64,000 bases of DNA. Origin: CAVSVP01 sp963731125 (GTDB lineage Bacteria > Pseudomonadota > Gammaproteobacteria > Competibacterales > Competibacteraceae). This document shows, one piece after another, positions 17,048-25,480 of the stretch; the stretch's first letter is position 1, and the number at the start of each line of letters is the position of its first letter. The DNA lies in contig CAVSVP010000021.1 in NCBI GenBank assembly GCA_963731125.1, positions 24,114 to 88,113 on the forward strand, read 5' to 3'. The notes below the pieces were generated by a model, which worked only from the letters and a program-made list of their open reading frames with translations, was not told where the DNA came from and searched no databases. The translations under genes and the position numbers were made by a program.

Positions 17048-19159
17048 ATGCATAATCGGGTAAAGTTCTGGCTTCTGGCGCTAATACCCTTGGCTTTGGC
17101 GGGCAGCTTTACGGGGATTATTATCTGGCAGTTACCCCACTTTATTGCCGATGTGACGCTGCGCACTCAAGCACTGCTGTTTATTCTGTTCGGCAGTTTT
17201 TTATCGATCGGGGGCATTATTGGCGTTTGGGCCTTTATGGATTGGGCCTGTTTTATGCCGCTGGCCAGTCTGGCGCACGGCGCACGTATCATTAACCGCA
17301 GCAATCCAGGATACAAACTGGAAATACCGCCGCTACACCTAGTAGGTGATTTCCCAACAACGCTGCAGGAACTAGGTCATTCACTCCAGCAAGCGCGTAG
17401 TGAGGTAACAACCGCCATGGCGACGGGTGCTAAGGAGAGCGAAGAACAAAAAGCGCGTCTAGAGATTGTATTGCGGGAAATATCTGATGGCGTATTGGTC
17501 TGCGACAGTAAGGCGCGCATTCTCCTCTACAATCCTGCGGCTGTTAAGCTATTACCTAACCGCGATGCGCTAGGGTTAGGACGTTCCCTTTATGGATTGT
17601 GGAACCGTGGCCCCATTGAGAGCACGCTAGAGTTGCTTCGCTATCAGCAGCAACAACCGGTTGCCAAAACGGGTAGCAGCGATGCGGAGTTTGTATGTTC
17701 TACGCTAGACGGCGAGTATATTTTTCATTGTCGCATGAGTCTGTTGCCCTCCGCATCGGTATTACAGTCTGCTTTCGTGATCACTTTTCGTGATGTCACC
17801 AGCCTAACAGAGCAGGCCTACGTCGACCAAGCCCTGGTTAAGCACAGGACGGAGGAACTACGGCAGTCACTAGCCAGTCTGCGGGCCGCAGCGGAAAATA
17901 TTGCTTACTTTACTCAGATGGAGCCGGCACAAAGAAAAACCTTTCAAACCGTCATCTTGGAGGAAAGTACCATTCTCAGCCAGCGTTTGCAGCATTTAAG
18001 CCATGACCTGCGGCGTTTGTTTCCTGCTCGTTGGCCTATGAATGATGTTTATTCTGCTGATCTGGTGGGAGGCGTTATCCATCATTTCGCACAATGCGGT
18101 GGTCCTCAGCTGTCCAGCAGAGGCATGCCGCTATGGCTGCATGTGGATAACCTTTCCATCGTGTTGCTTCTTGAGCACCTGATTCATCGACTGCAGGTTC
18201 TTGGGTATGGGAATCATTACGATATCGAGTGCCTGCTCGGTAACCGGCGAGTCTATTTGGATATTATTTGGGCCGGACAGCCGATGCCGGTACAGCAAAT
18301 CGAGCAGTGTCTTAATGAGTCAATTCAGAATATCGTAGGGGCCGTTATGGTAGATGAGGTGCTGCGCCGTCACAACAGTGATCTTTGGAGTCAAACCCAT
18401 CGTTGCCTGGGGTACGCTCTGCTGCGGTTGCCTCTGCCGGCCTCAAAACGGCAATGGCAGCCGCAAGAGAAAGTGTCTCTCGAGCGGCCGGAATTATATG
18501 ATTTTACACTGAGCCGCGATACGGCAGACCTAGGCGAGTTGGCGGAGCGGCCTTTGGTAAGTCTGACTTATGTCGTCTTCGATACGGAAACAACAGGCTT
18601 AGAGCCCTCCAAGGGCGATGAAATCATTCAAATCGCCGGGGTACGGATCGTCAACCGCCGTATTCTTGGCGGTGAGACATTTGACCAGTTAGTTGATCCA
18701 GGCAGAACGATCCCCAAAGCCTCTATCCGTTTTCACGGTATCACCGACGAGCAGGTTAGGGGACAATCTTCTATTCAAGCAGTACTGCCACGCTTTAAGG
18801 TCTTTGTCGGCGATGACGAGACGGTTTTGGTAGCTCATAATGCAGCTTTCGATATGAAGTTCCTAAAGCTTAAAGAGGAAAGCGCCGGAGTATGCTTTGT
18901 AAATCCGGTGCTGGACACCTTATTGCTCTCGGTTTTTCTTCATGATCACACCGATCAGCATACGCTAGACGCTATTGCCGAACGGTTGGGCGTGACAATA
19001 AAGGATCGGCACACCGCCTTAGGTGATACGTTAGTCACTGCGGAGGTGTTTCTTAAACTACTTAATCTGCTTGAAGCGCAAGGGATCAAAACATTGAGGC
19101 AAGCTTTGGAAGCTTCGGAGAAAATGGTGCAGGTGCGTAAGGCGCAATCGCAATTCTGA
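17048..19159 (+). CDS. Membrane protein with PAS-like region and DEDDh 3'-5' exonuclease domain
   Basis: 703 aa. Two N-terminal transmembrane helices (FWLLALIPLALAGSFTGIIIW and LLFILFGSFLSIGGIIGVW) precede a linker and a PAS-like region (ILREISDGVLVCDSKARILLYNPAA, about residues 140-250). The middle looks like a degenerate kinase fold. The C-terminus (about 507-690) is an exonuclease of the DnaQ type: FDTETTGLEP, then FHGITDEQV, AHNAAFDMKFL, and final H and D in RHTALGD. This combination sits beside CrbS-type kinases in other proteobacteria. Its nucleic-acid substrate, if any, is unknown, and a membrane-tethered DnaQ domain is unusual. Confidence 0.85.
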   Translation: MHNRVKFWLLALIPLALAGSFTGIIIWQLPHFIADVTLRTQALLFILFGSFLSIGGIIGVWAFMDWACFMPLASLAHGARIINRSNPGYKLEIPPLHLVGDFPTTLQELGHSLQQARSEVTTAMATGAKESEEQKARLEIVLREISDGVLVCDSKARILLYNPAAVKLLPNRDALGLGRSLYGLWNRGPIESTLELLRYQQQQPVAKTGSSDAEFVCSTLDGEYIFHCRMSLLPSASVLQSAFVITFRDVTSLTEQAYVDQALVKHRTEELRQSLASLRAAAENIAYFTQMEPAQRKTFQTVILEESTILSQRLQHLSHDLRRLFPARWPMNDVYSADLVGGVIHHFAQCGGPQLSSRGMPLWLHVDNLSIVLLLEHLIHRLQVLGYGNHYDIECLLGNRRVYLDIIWAGQPMPVQQIEQCLNESIQNIVGAVMVDEVLRRHNSDLWSQTHRCLGYALLRLPLPASKRQWQPQEKVSLERPELYDFTLSRDTADLGELAERPLVSLTYVVFDTETTGLEPSKGDEIIQIAGVRIVNRRILGGETFDQLVDPGRTIPKASIRFHGITDEQVRGQSSIQAVLPRFKVFVGDDETVLVAHNAAFDMKFLKLKEESAGVCFVNPVLDTLLLSVFLHDHTDQHTLDAIAERLGVTIKDRHTALGDTLVTAEVFLKLLNLLEAQGIKTLRQALEASEKMVQVRKAQSQF

Positions 19160-19170
19160 GGAAGTCGTCG

Positions 19171-19389
19171 ATGAAACGTCGCTATAGGGATCAAATTATT
19201 GTTCTTTTTCTGATGGGAACATTGGCTTTAAACTACCCCTTGCTGTCGGTTGTCAACCGACAGCATCTGTTTTGGGGAATTCCTCTCCTGTATCTTTACA
19301 TATTTCTGGTTTGGCTAGTCATTATCGCGCTGATGGCTTTCATTGCGGAAAGATCCAGTTTTCGCAACGACGATCGAACTGGAATCTGA
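19171..19389 (+). CDS. Small two-helix membrane protein of CrbS locus
   Basis: 72 aa with a basic N-terminus (MKRRYRDQ) and two hydrophobic stretches (IIVLFLMGTLALNYPLLSVV and LLYLYIFLVWLVIIALMAFI). Its stop codon directly abuts the ATG of the kinase gene, which suggests translational coupling. Similar small proteins accompany SLC5-type kinases and transporters; here it may assist assembly of the kinase transporter domain. No catalytic motif is present. Confidence 0.75.
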   Translation: MKRRYRDQIIVLFLMGTLALNYPLLSVVNRQHLFWGIPLLYLYIFLVWLVIIALMAFIAERSSFRNDDRTGI

Positions 19390-22140
19390 ATGCTTAAAGA
19401 CTGGATTATTGTCAGCAGTGCCTTGCTTTACCTGGGGCTCTTATTCGCCGTTGCCTATTATGGCGACAAACGCGCCGATGCCGGCCGCTCAATTATTGCC
19501 AACCCCTATATCTATACTCTGTCTATTGCCATCTACTGTACGGCTTGGACCTTTTATGGCAGTGTAGGTCGGGCGGCCTCGACGGGAATCGGCTTTCTTC
19601 CCATTTATCTGGGACCTACGCTGGTGGCGGTGCTATTTTGGTTTGTGCTGCGGCGTATCGTGCGAATTACCAAGGTACACCACATTACTTCCATTGCCGA
19701 CTTCATCGCTTCCCGCTATGGCAAAAGTACTCTATTGGGCGGGCTGGTCACAATCATCGCCGTGGTTGGTATCATGCCCTATATTTCCATACAGCTTGAT
19801 GCGATTGCGACTAGCTTCAACGTCTTGAGGCATTATCCGGCAGTAGTGATGCCAAACGCGTTTAGAGATCTGCCTATTTGGATGGATACCAGCTTTTATA
19901 TTGCCTTACTGTTGATTGTCTTCGCCATCCTGTTCGGGACTCGCCATATCGACAATACCGAGCGCCATGAAGGCCTGGTGGCGGCAGTCGCTTTTGAGTC
20001 TGTAGTGAAACTGATCACCTTCCTGCTGGTGGGTATTTTTGTGACCTATGGCTTGTTTGACGGTTTCAGCGATTTGTTTCAACGTGCGGCGGCTGATCCA
20101 AAACTGGCCAGACTCATGCGTTTCGAAGCGGTACCAGGAGGTTATGGGGGTTGGTTATCGCTAACATTTCTAGCGATGATGGCGTTCTTGTTTTTACCAC
20201 GCCAATTTCAGATTCTAGTGGTGGAGAACGTCAATGAAAGGCATATTCGCAAATCGACTTGGTTGTTTCCTCTTTATTTACTCATTATTAACCTGTTTGT
20301 GCTGCCGATAGCCATTGGTGGACTGCTAGTATTTGATGGTCGGAAAGTCGATGCCGACATTTTTGTATTGGCACTGCCCATGGCCGAACAGCAACAAGTT
20401 TTAGCGTTGCTGGTTTTTTTAGGCGGTTTATCCGCCGCTACCAGTATGATTATCGTCGCCACCGTCACCCTCTCCACGATGGTGTGCAACGATTTGGTGA
20501 TGCCGGTGTTGCTGCGGATCAAGGCCCTCCGTCTGACCGAACGTGCTGACATCAGCGGGTTGTTGCTGGGCATTCGTCGGGTCAGCATTGCCTTAATGAT
20601 TCTATTGGGCTATCTCTTTTTTCGCTTTATCGGCGAATCCTATGCCCTGGTTACCATTGGTCTGGTATCTTTCGCTGCTGCCGCTCAGTTCGCTCCGCCC
20701 ATTTTGATGGGTATGTACTGGAAAGGTGCTAGCCGGTTGGGCGCCCTCATTGGGCTTGGCGGCGGCTTTCTGGTCTGGGCTTATACGTTGTTGTTGCCGG
20801 CCTTTGCTATATCCGGTTGGTTTAGTCCCCACTTCATTGCAGAAGGCCTATTTGGTCTGTCTCTGTTTAAACCTTACGAATTACTGGGACTTACTGGTCT
20901 AGACCCTTATACCCATGCCGTTTTTTGGAGCATGTTGGTAAATATCGGCGGTTTGGTGCTGGGATCTTTGCTTAGCCGTCAAGATGCCATGGAGCAGGTG
21001 CAAGGTAGTCAGTTTGTAGATGTATTTGAGCGCGATCGCCATGATGGTGATGCCCTGCTCTGGCGAGGTGTAGTCGAAACTCAGGAACTGCACAATTTAC
21101 TTGCCCGCTTCATCGGCCGTCAGCGGGCTGATAAAGCCTTCAGCGATTACGCTCGGCAGCATGGTGCAGATTCCTTACAGCAAGCTGACTCCCGGTTGAT
21201 TCATTATACGGAGCGTTTATTAGCAGGGGCTATTGGCTCAGCCTCGGCGCGCGTCATGGTGTCTTCCATTGTTATGGGAGAGGTCCTAAGCATCGACGAA
21301 GTCATGACCATTTTGGACGAAAGCTCCCACGCTATCGAGTACAGCCGTCGTCTAGAGCAGAAATCCGCCGAGTTAGAGGCAACCAGCGCCGAGTTACGAA
21401 AGGCCAATACGCGTTTACGGGAACTCGACCGGCTCAAAGACGAGTTTATCTCTACGGTGACCCATGAGTTACGGACTCCGTTGACCTCTATCCGCGCCTT
21501 TTCGGAGATTTTACTGGCGAATCCGACCATGGAGGGTGCTCAACGCAGTGAATTTTTAGGAATCATCGTCAAGGAAAGCGAGCGTCTGACACGATTGATC
21601 AATGAAGTGCTGGATTTGGCTAAGTTGGAATCGGGGCGCATCAATTGGCAGATAGAACAAGTCGATTTCCAGGTGCTGATTCGGGATGCCATCAATGCCA
21701 CGAGTCAGCTATTCCGGGAAAAAGCGGTCTGCCTGGAGGAAGTATTAGGAGATGGTCCCGTTGTCGTAGCGGGAGATTACGATCGGCTGACACAAGTGAT
21801 CATTAATTTGCTTTCTAATGCCGTCAAATTTTGCCCTGAGAAAATCGGTCGCGTCATCATTCGACTGCTTAACGAGTATGATCACGTTCGTTTTGAGATT
21901 CAGGATAATGGTCCCGGCATTCCGCATGAACAGCAACGCTTAATCTTTGAAAAGTTTCACCAGGTTAGCGATCAAGTGGCCGGCAAACCTAAAGGCACCG
22001 GATTGGGGCTTGCCATCAGCGAGCGCATTGTTGAGCGTCATGGCGGGCGCATCTGGGTTGAGAGCGAACCCGGACAAGGAGCGACATTTAAGGTTGATCT
22101 GCCGGGGAGTGAAGCCGCCTATGTCATATCGCCTGGGTAA
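19390..22140 (+). CDS. CrbS-like sensor histidine kinase with SLC5 (Na+/solute symporter) domain
   Basis: 916 aa inner-membrane kinase. About the first 520 residues are a sodium/solute symporter fold with some 13 helices (ANPYIYTLSIAIYCTAWTFYG, HHITSIADFIASRYGKS). A linker then leads to a coiled coil (ELEATSAELRKANTRLRELDRLKDE). The phosphoacceptor is H692 (TVTHELRTPL). The ATPase domain shows NLLSNAVKF, DNGPGI and GTGLGLAI. In the known CrbS/CbrA group such proteins sense a substrate through the transporter part and control acetate or carbon use. No acs or actP gene lies in this window, so the target is inferred only from the family. Confidence 0.92.
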   Translation: MLKDWIIVSSALLYLGLLFAVAYYGDKRADAGRSIIANPYIYTLSIAIYCTAWTFYGSVGRAASTGIGFLPIYLGPTLVAVLFWFVLRRIVRITKVHHITSIADFIASRYGKSTLLGGLVTIIAVVGIMPYISIQLDAIATSFNVLRHYPAVVMPNAFRDLPIWMDTSFYIALLLIVFAILFGTRHIDNTERHEGLVAAVAFESVVKLITFLLVGIFVTYGLFDGFSDLFQRAAADPKLARLMRFEAVPGGYGGWLSLTFLAMMAFLFLPRQFQILVVENVNERHIRKSTWLFPLYLLIINLFVLPIAIGGLLVFDGRKVDADIFVLALPMAEQQQVLALLVFLGGLSAATSMIIVATVTLSTMVCNDLVMPVLLRIKALRLTERADISGLLLGIRRVSIALMILLGYLFFRFIGESYALVTIGLVSFAAAAQFAPPILMGMYWKGASRLGALIGLGGGFLVWAYTLLLPAFAISGWFSPHFIAEGLFGLSLFKPYELLGLTGLDPYTHAVFWSMLVNIGGLVLGSLLSRQDAMEQVQGSQFVDVFERDRHDGDALLWRGVVETQELHNLLARFIGRQRADKAFSDYARQHGADSLQQADSRLIHYTERLLAGAIGSASARVMVSSIVMGEVLSIDEVMTILDESSHAIEYSRRLEQKSAELEATSAELRKANTRLRELDRLKDEFISTVTHELRTPLTSIRAFSEILLANPTMEGAQRSEFLGIIVKESERLTRLINEVLDLAKLESGRINWQIEQVDFQVLIRDAINATSQLFREKAVCLEEVLGDGPVVVAGDYDRLTQVIINLLSNAVKFCPEKIGRVIIRLLNEYDHVRFEIQDNGPGIPHEQQRLIFEKFHQVSDQVAGKPKGTGLGLAISERIVERHGGRIWVESEPGQGATFKVDLPGSEAAYVISPG

Positions 22141-22465
22141 ATTAACCAGCATAGTCGCGCAAGCAATTTACCTGAACTTGAATTTTCTATATTCGCTACG
22201 CATATAATAATGCTGCTAGAGCTCAATAAGCTCATCATAAATATCGCTGCATATGCATCCGTGCCCAACAAGATAACGTATAAAAACTTCCAAATAAGGA
22301 TGTTTGGGGGGTACGCTGCTGCTCCCTCAGTTTCTTGCTCGCAAAGGAGGAACTTAGGGAGCCGCGGTGGCTCCTCCGGTCGGGCGCGAGCCGTTGCGCC
22401 TTAGGCTCTAAATTTCAATGACTCTTAGCAATGTTTAGCAATGTAAGGTATGGGAGATTTTCTTG
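22141..22465. other. 325-bp intergenic region before bufferin operon
   Basis: No coding region is supported. It contains an AT-rich stretch, overlapping inverted repeats (22322-22408, separate entry), a tandem TTAGCAATG pair just before the start of bufA, and the bufA ribosome binding site GGGAGA. Confidence 0.5.
22322..22408 (+). promoter_or_regulatory. Structured leader upstream of bufA with mutually exclusive hairpins
   Basis: CTCCCTCAGTT (22322) can pair with AACTTAGGGAG (22351-22361). The same GGAG bases are also part of GGAGCC (22358), which pairs with GGCTCC (22369), so only one can form. Next, GGCGC (22383) pairs with GCGCC (22396), while GAGCC in its loop (22388) can pair with GGCTC (22404), a pseudoknot geometry. 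Such alternatives are typical of attenuators and riboswitch-like leaders. No known class was recognised. Confidence 0.4.
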
Positions 22466-22732
22466 ATGAACACCAAGACTGTCGTAAATTCCACGATCGC
22501 CGGCGTATTGGCCCTTGGTGTAGTGACGGCCGCGGGCAATGCAATAGCCGCTGATGCCGATAAGGAAAAATGTTATGGCGTCGTCAAGGTGGGTCAGAAT
22601 GACTGCGGCGCAGCCGGTCACTCTTGCGCCGGTCAAGCCACGACGGACGGTGGCCCTAATGAATGGGTTTACCTGCCGGCAGGCACCTGCGAAAAGCTCG
22701 TGGATGGCAGCCTTGAGCCGGGTAGTGCCTAA
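22466..22732 (+). CDS. bufA: BufA-type bufferin precursor (DUF2282)
   Basis: 88-aa exported ribosomally made peptide. A signal peptide (TVVNSTIAGVLALGVVTAAG...AIAAD) is followed by four cysteines: C36 (EKCYGVV), C47 (QNDCGAA), C54 (GHSCAG) and C75 (AGTCEKL). This layout is that of DUF2282 proteins, recently named bufferins. In that family an MNIO enzyme modifies cysteines and the product binds copper or other metals in the periplasm. ATG at 22466 is chosen; the preceding TTG is in frame but less likely. bufB starts 9 bp after the stop. Confidence 0.9.
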   Translation: MNTKTVVNSTIAGVLALGVVTAAGNAIAADADKEKCYGVVKVGQNDCGAAGHSCAGQATTDGGPNEWVYLPAGTCEKLVDGSLEPGSA

Positions 22733-22741
22733 GCGACGGCC

Positions 22742-23623
22742 ATGACGTTGTCCAAGCCGATCCCAAGCGGTCTTGGTCCTGGTCCGATCCCGGCGCAAGC
22801 TGGGGTCGGTCTGCGGGCCGGGCATTATCAGGATTTTCTGGAAACCTGGCCTACCGTTGGTTGGCTGGAGGTGCACCCCGAAAACTACTTTGTTGCGGGG
22901 GGTAAACCTTTGCATTTGCTAGCGCAAATTCGCGTTAATTATCCCCTTAGTCTGCACGGCGTTGGGCTATCGCTCGGTTCAACAGATCCTCTGAACCTCC
23001 GTCACTTAGATAAACTCAAGGAGCTTATCCAGCGCTTTGAGCCGGCACTGGTTTCCGAGCACGTGTCCTGGGGTTCCGTGGACGGCCGTTATCATAATGA
23101 TTTGTTGCCGCTGCCATATACGGAGGAAGCGTTAGCACATATGGTGGAGCGGGTCTCGCGGGTGCAGGATTATTTAGGGCGGCAGATCCTGCTGGAGAAT
23201 GTTTCCAGCTATTTGGAATATACCGTCTCTACCATTCCGGAGTGGGAGTTTGTCGCTGAATTAACACAGCGTACGGGTTGCGGTTTGCTGCTCGACATTA
23301 ATAACATCTATGTTAATGCTCGCAACCATGGCTTTGCCGCAGATACCTTTCTGTATGCCATTCCCCGAAATCTGGTTCAGGAGATTCATTTGGCAGGTTT
23401 TACCATTAATGCCTTTAACGACGGCGAAATCTTGATTGACACCCATAGCCGTCCGGTTTGCGATGAAGTGTGGGCACTTTACCGGAAAGCAATACGGTAT
23501 TTCGGTGCCATCCCTACCTTAATCGAGTGGGATGCAGACCTGCCCTCCCTGCGGGTACTACTCGACGAGGCGCGTCAAGCGGACAAGATTATGCTTGAGG
23601 AGCGGCATGTCTGCGTTGCGTGA
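22742..23623 (+). CDS. bufB: MNIO-family (DUF692) bufferin maturation enzyme
   Basis: Cytoplasmic multinuclear non-heme iron oxygenase with a TIM-barrel fold, which in this family converts precursor cysteines to modified residues such as thiooxazoles. The 293-aa protein shows the metal-ligand blocks of DUF692: VHPENYF, LHGVGLSLGS, VSEHVSWG, LLENVSSYL, LLLDINNIYVN, EIHLAGF, DTHSRPV and IEWDADLPS. It sits between the precursor and the partner bufC, overlapping bufC by 17 bp, so the three are one operon. Length is normal. Confidence 0.93.
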   Translation: MTLSKPIPSGLGPGPIPAQAGVGLRAGHYQDFLETWPTVGWLEVHPENYFVAGGKPLHLLAQIRVNYPLSLHGVGLSLGSTDPLNLRHLDKLKELIQRFEPALVSEHVSWGSVDGRYHNDLLPLPYTEEALAHMVERVSRVQDYLGRQILLENVSSYLEYTVSTIPEWEFVAELTQRTGCGLLLDINNIYVNARNHGFAADTFLYAIPRNLVQEIHLAGFTINAFNDGEILIDTHSRPVCDEVWALYRKAIRYFGAIPTLIEWDADLPSLRVLLDEARQADKIMLEERHVCVA

Positions 23624-24380
23624 GTTGCAACTCAAGTTTTCCCAGGATGTATTCAGTGGCGGAGAAACTGGTTTCGCTGCGCAGATTGAAGCCAACCGCT
23701 TGGGCGGTGACCGGCGGCTTCAGGTCTACCGTAACAATACCTATCTAAATTTTACCGAAGTCTTACAAGGCACTTATCCCGTGGTCCAACGTTTGGTAGG
23801 CATCGGCTTTTTCCGGTATGCAGCGCATCATTATATTACTCAGTTTCCTTCAATCTCTGGAGATCTGCACGAATTTGGCGCAACCTTCCCGCAGTTTCTA
23901 AATACTTTCGAGCCTGCCCGACAGCTGCCTTATTTGCCCGATGTGGCGCATCTCGAGTGGTCTTATCAACAGGTGTTCTATGCCGCCGAACATCCTCCTC
24001 TGAATCCTACGGCTCTGACCGGTCTGTTCGAAGCACGTTACGGCGACCTGAAGTTCAAGTTAAATCCGGGCAACCGATTGTTAGCGTCGGCTTACCCTGT
24101 TCGGCGTATCTGGGAGGTCAATCAACCAGGTTATGACGGTGAACAAGTCGTGGATTTGTCCACAGGCGGCAATAAATTGTTAGTGTTTCGTAACGCAACT
24201 CTGGACGTAGAAATGCAGTCCCTGAGGGAGGGTGAATTTACCCTGTTGCAGACCTTAGCCGACGGCCAGGACTTTGCGACAGCCTGCGAACAGGCGCTGA
24301 CCAGAGAACCGGATTTTGATGTGCCAGGCAATTTTCGACATCATATTGTACAAGGCACCTTAGTGGATTGCTGGCTTTGA
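23607..24380 (+). CDS. bufC: DUF2063 MNIO partner protein
   Basis: 257-aa partner of the MNIO enzyme, thought to recognise and present the precursor. The N-terminal part (LRELQLKFSQDVFSG, RLQVYRNNTYLNFTEVLQGTYPVVQRLVG) is the DNA-binding-like DUF2063 fold, followed by a winged C-terminal domain. The start at 23607 (MSALREL) overlaps the end of bufB and aligns with the family. The usual fourth gene, a DoxX-type membrane protein (bufD), is not found downstream. Confidence 0.9.
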   Translation: MSALRELQLKFSQDVFSGGETGFAAQIEANRLGGDRRLQVYRNNTYLNFTEVLQGTYPVVQRLVGIGFFRYAAHHYITQFPSISGDLHEFGATFPQFLNTFEPARQLPYLPDVAHLEWSYQQVFYAAEHPPLNPTALTGLFEARYGDLKFKLNPGNRLLASAYPVRRIWEVNQPGYDGEQVVDLSTGGNKLLVFRNATLDVEMQSLREGEFTLLQTLADGQDFATACEQALTREPDFDVPGNFRHHIVQGTLVDCWL

Positions 24381-24505
24381 GCTTAAGTAGTACAACAGCG
24401 TAAAAACGGGTAGACAACGGATAGGCGGTCCATAACACTATGGAGGTCGAAAAAATTGCGAAGCCTACAAAATAGGCTCAAACATTCAGCGCCCAGGACC
24501 AAGCC

Positions 24506-24826
24506 ATGTTCATTGTTCATGTTTATGTTCACGTTAAACCAGACCAGGTGGAGGCTTTCCAAGTTGCTTCCCTGGAAAATGCTCGCCATAGCGTACGGGA
24601 GCCGGGTGTCGCCCGTTTTGATGTCATTCAACAGCAAGATAATCCTACTTATTTTGTCCTAGTTGAAGTTTATCGAAGCGCCGATGACTCAGCCCGGCAC
24701 AAGGAAACGGCTCATTACGCGAAGTGGCGTGATACCGTTGAGGGTCTGATGGCAGAGCCGCGGACAAGCATTAAATACACGAATGTTTTTCCCGATGAAC
24801 AGGGATGGGATTCGGTTTCGCCTTGA
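24506..24826 (+). CDS. Antibiotic biosynthesis monooxygenase-fold protein (LsrG/YgiN-like)
   Basis: 106-aa small dimeric alpha-beta barrel protein. The pattern VHVYVHVKPDQVEAF, EPGVARFDVIQQ, YFVLVEVYRS, HKETAHYAKW and EPRTS matches ABM-domain proteins such as LsrG and quinol monooxygenase YgiN. It lies 125 bp after bufC on the same strand, so co-transcription is possible but not certain. A short hairpin (AGCCTA / TAGGCT) lies in the gap. Substrate is unknown. Confidence 0.82.
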   Translation: MFIVHVYVHVKPDQVEAFQVASLENARHSVREPGVARFDVIQQQDNPTYFVLVEVYRSADDSARHKETAHYAKWRDTVEGLMAEPRTSIKYTNVFPDEQGWDSVSP

Positions 24827-24880
24827 TATTGTCCCTCTTCTGCTAGCTTTCTCATAAGCTCCGGTGAGGAAAGCCAATCG

Positions 24881-25390
24881 CTATTCTCGTAACAGTTTTT
24901 TTACCATTGCGTGATGCCATCTGCCGTGTCCCGACAAGGTCGGGATTCTTTGTTCATTCCACTGCTTGGCAATGCTGGATAAGCTTGCTCCGATGCTTTG
25001 CATGGTTCTGGCTCGTTCTCGTAACAGATGGCGATCCGGAGAAGGCACGGCAATATCCAGTATCTCTTTGATATGTTCTACCGAGAGGTCCAACTCCTTG
25101 GCGATATCCTCTACGGGTATTCCTTCATTATGCATCTCTAAAGCCCTCTGCCTTTCCTGCGGTAGCAGCGTGTTAGCTGCGGATGCATCTTGTCGCTGGG
25201 CAGTCTGTTGAGGATAACGCAATTCCCAGAGCAGCATTATGGCTTCGCCGACGGTTTGCGATAAATCGCCGTCATGAGATTCACTTAAGATTGCTAAACG
25301 GTTACCAAGCTGTTTAGGCAACGCTACGGTAATTTTGGTAAGTTCCTTAGGAGTGTCCATTGTTCTATATTTCTGTCTCTTGGCGCTCAT
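24881..25390 (-). CDS. Putative regulator with RHH-like and recombinase-type helix-turn-helix segments
   Basis: 169 aa. Residues near the N-terminus (LTKITVALPKQLGNRLAIL) resemble a ribbon-helix-helix DNA-binding segment. The middle (RQRALEMHNEGIPVEDIAKEL) looks like a helix-turn-helix. The C-terminus (SIAKQWNEQRIPTLSG then GRWHHAMVKKLL) is similar to the DNA-binding recombinase domain of serine integrases. No catalytic serine domain is present. ATG at 25390 is used; 25360 is an alternative, and neither has a strong ribosome binding site. Function is inferred only from these segments. Confidence 0.55.
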   Translation of the reverse strand: MSAKRQKYRTMDTPKELTKITVALPKQLGNRLAILSESHDGDLSQTVGEAIMLLWELRYPQQTAQRQDASAANTLLPQERQRALEMHNEGIPVEDIAKELDLSVEHIKEILDIAVPSPDRHLLRERARTMQSIGASLSSIAKQWNEQRIPTLSGHGRWHHAMVKKLLRE

Positions 25391-25480
25391 GCTGACTATA
25401 TAACCAATACTTAACATATGACAGGTAAATGACTAATGCATTCGAGGTGGATAGTCAAATGGTTAGCGGTGGCTTAAGAG

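Noticed and set aside
22210..22404. 64-codon open frame upstream of bufA
   Set aside because: No ribosome binding site, no similarity, and it overlaps the structured leader.
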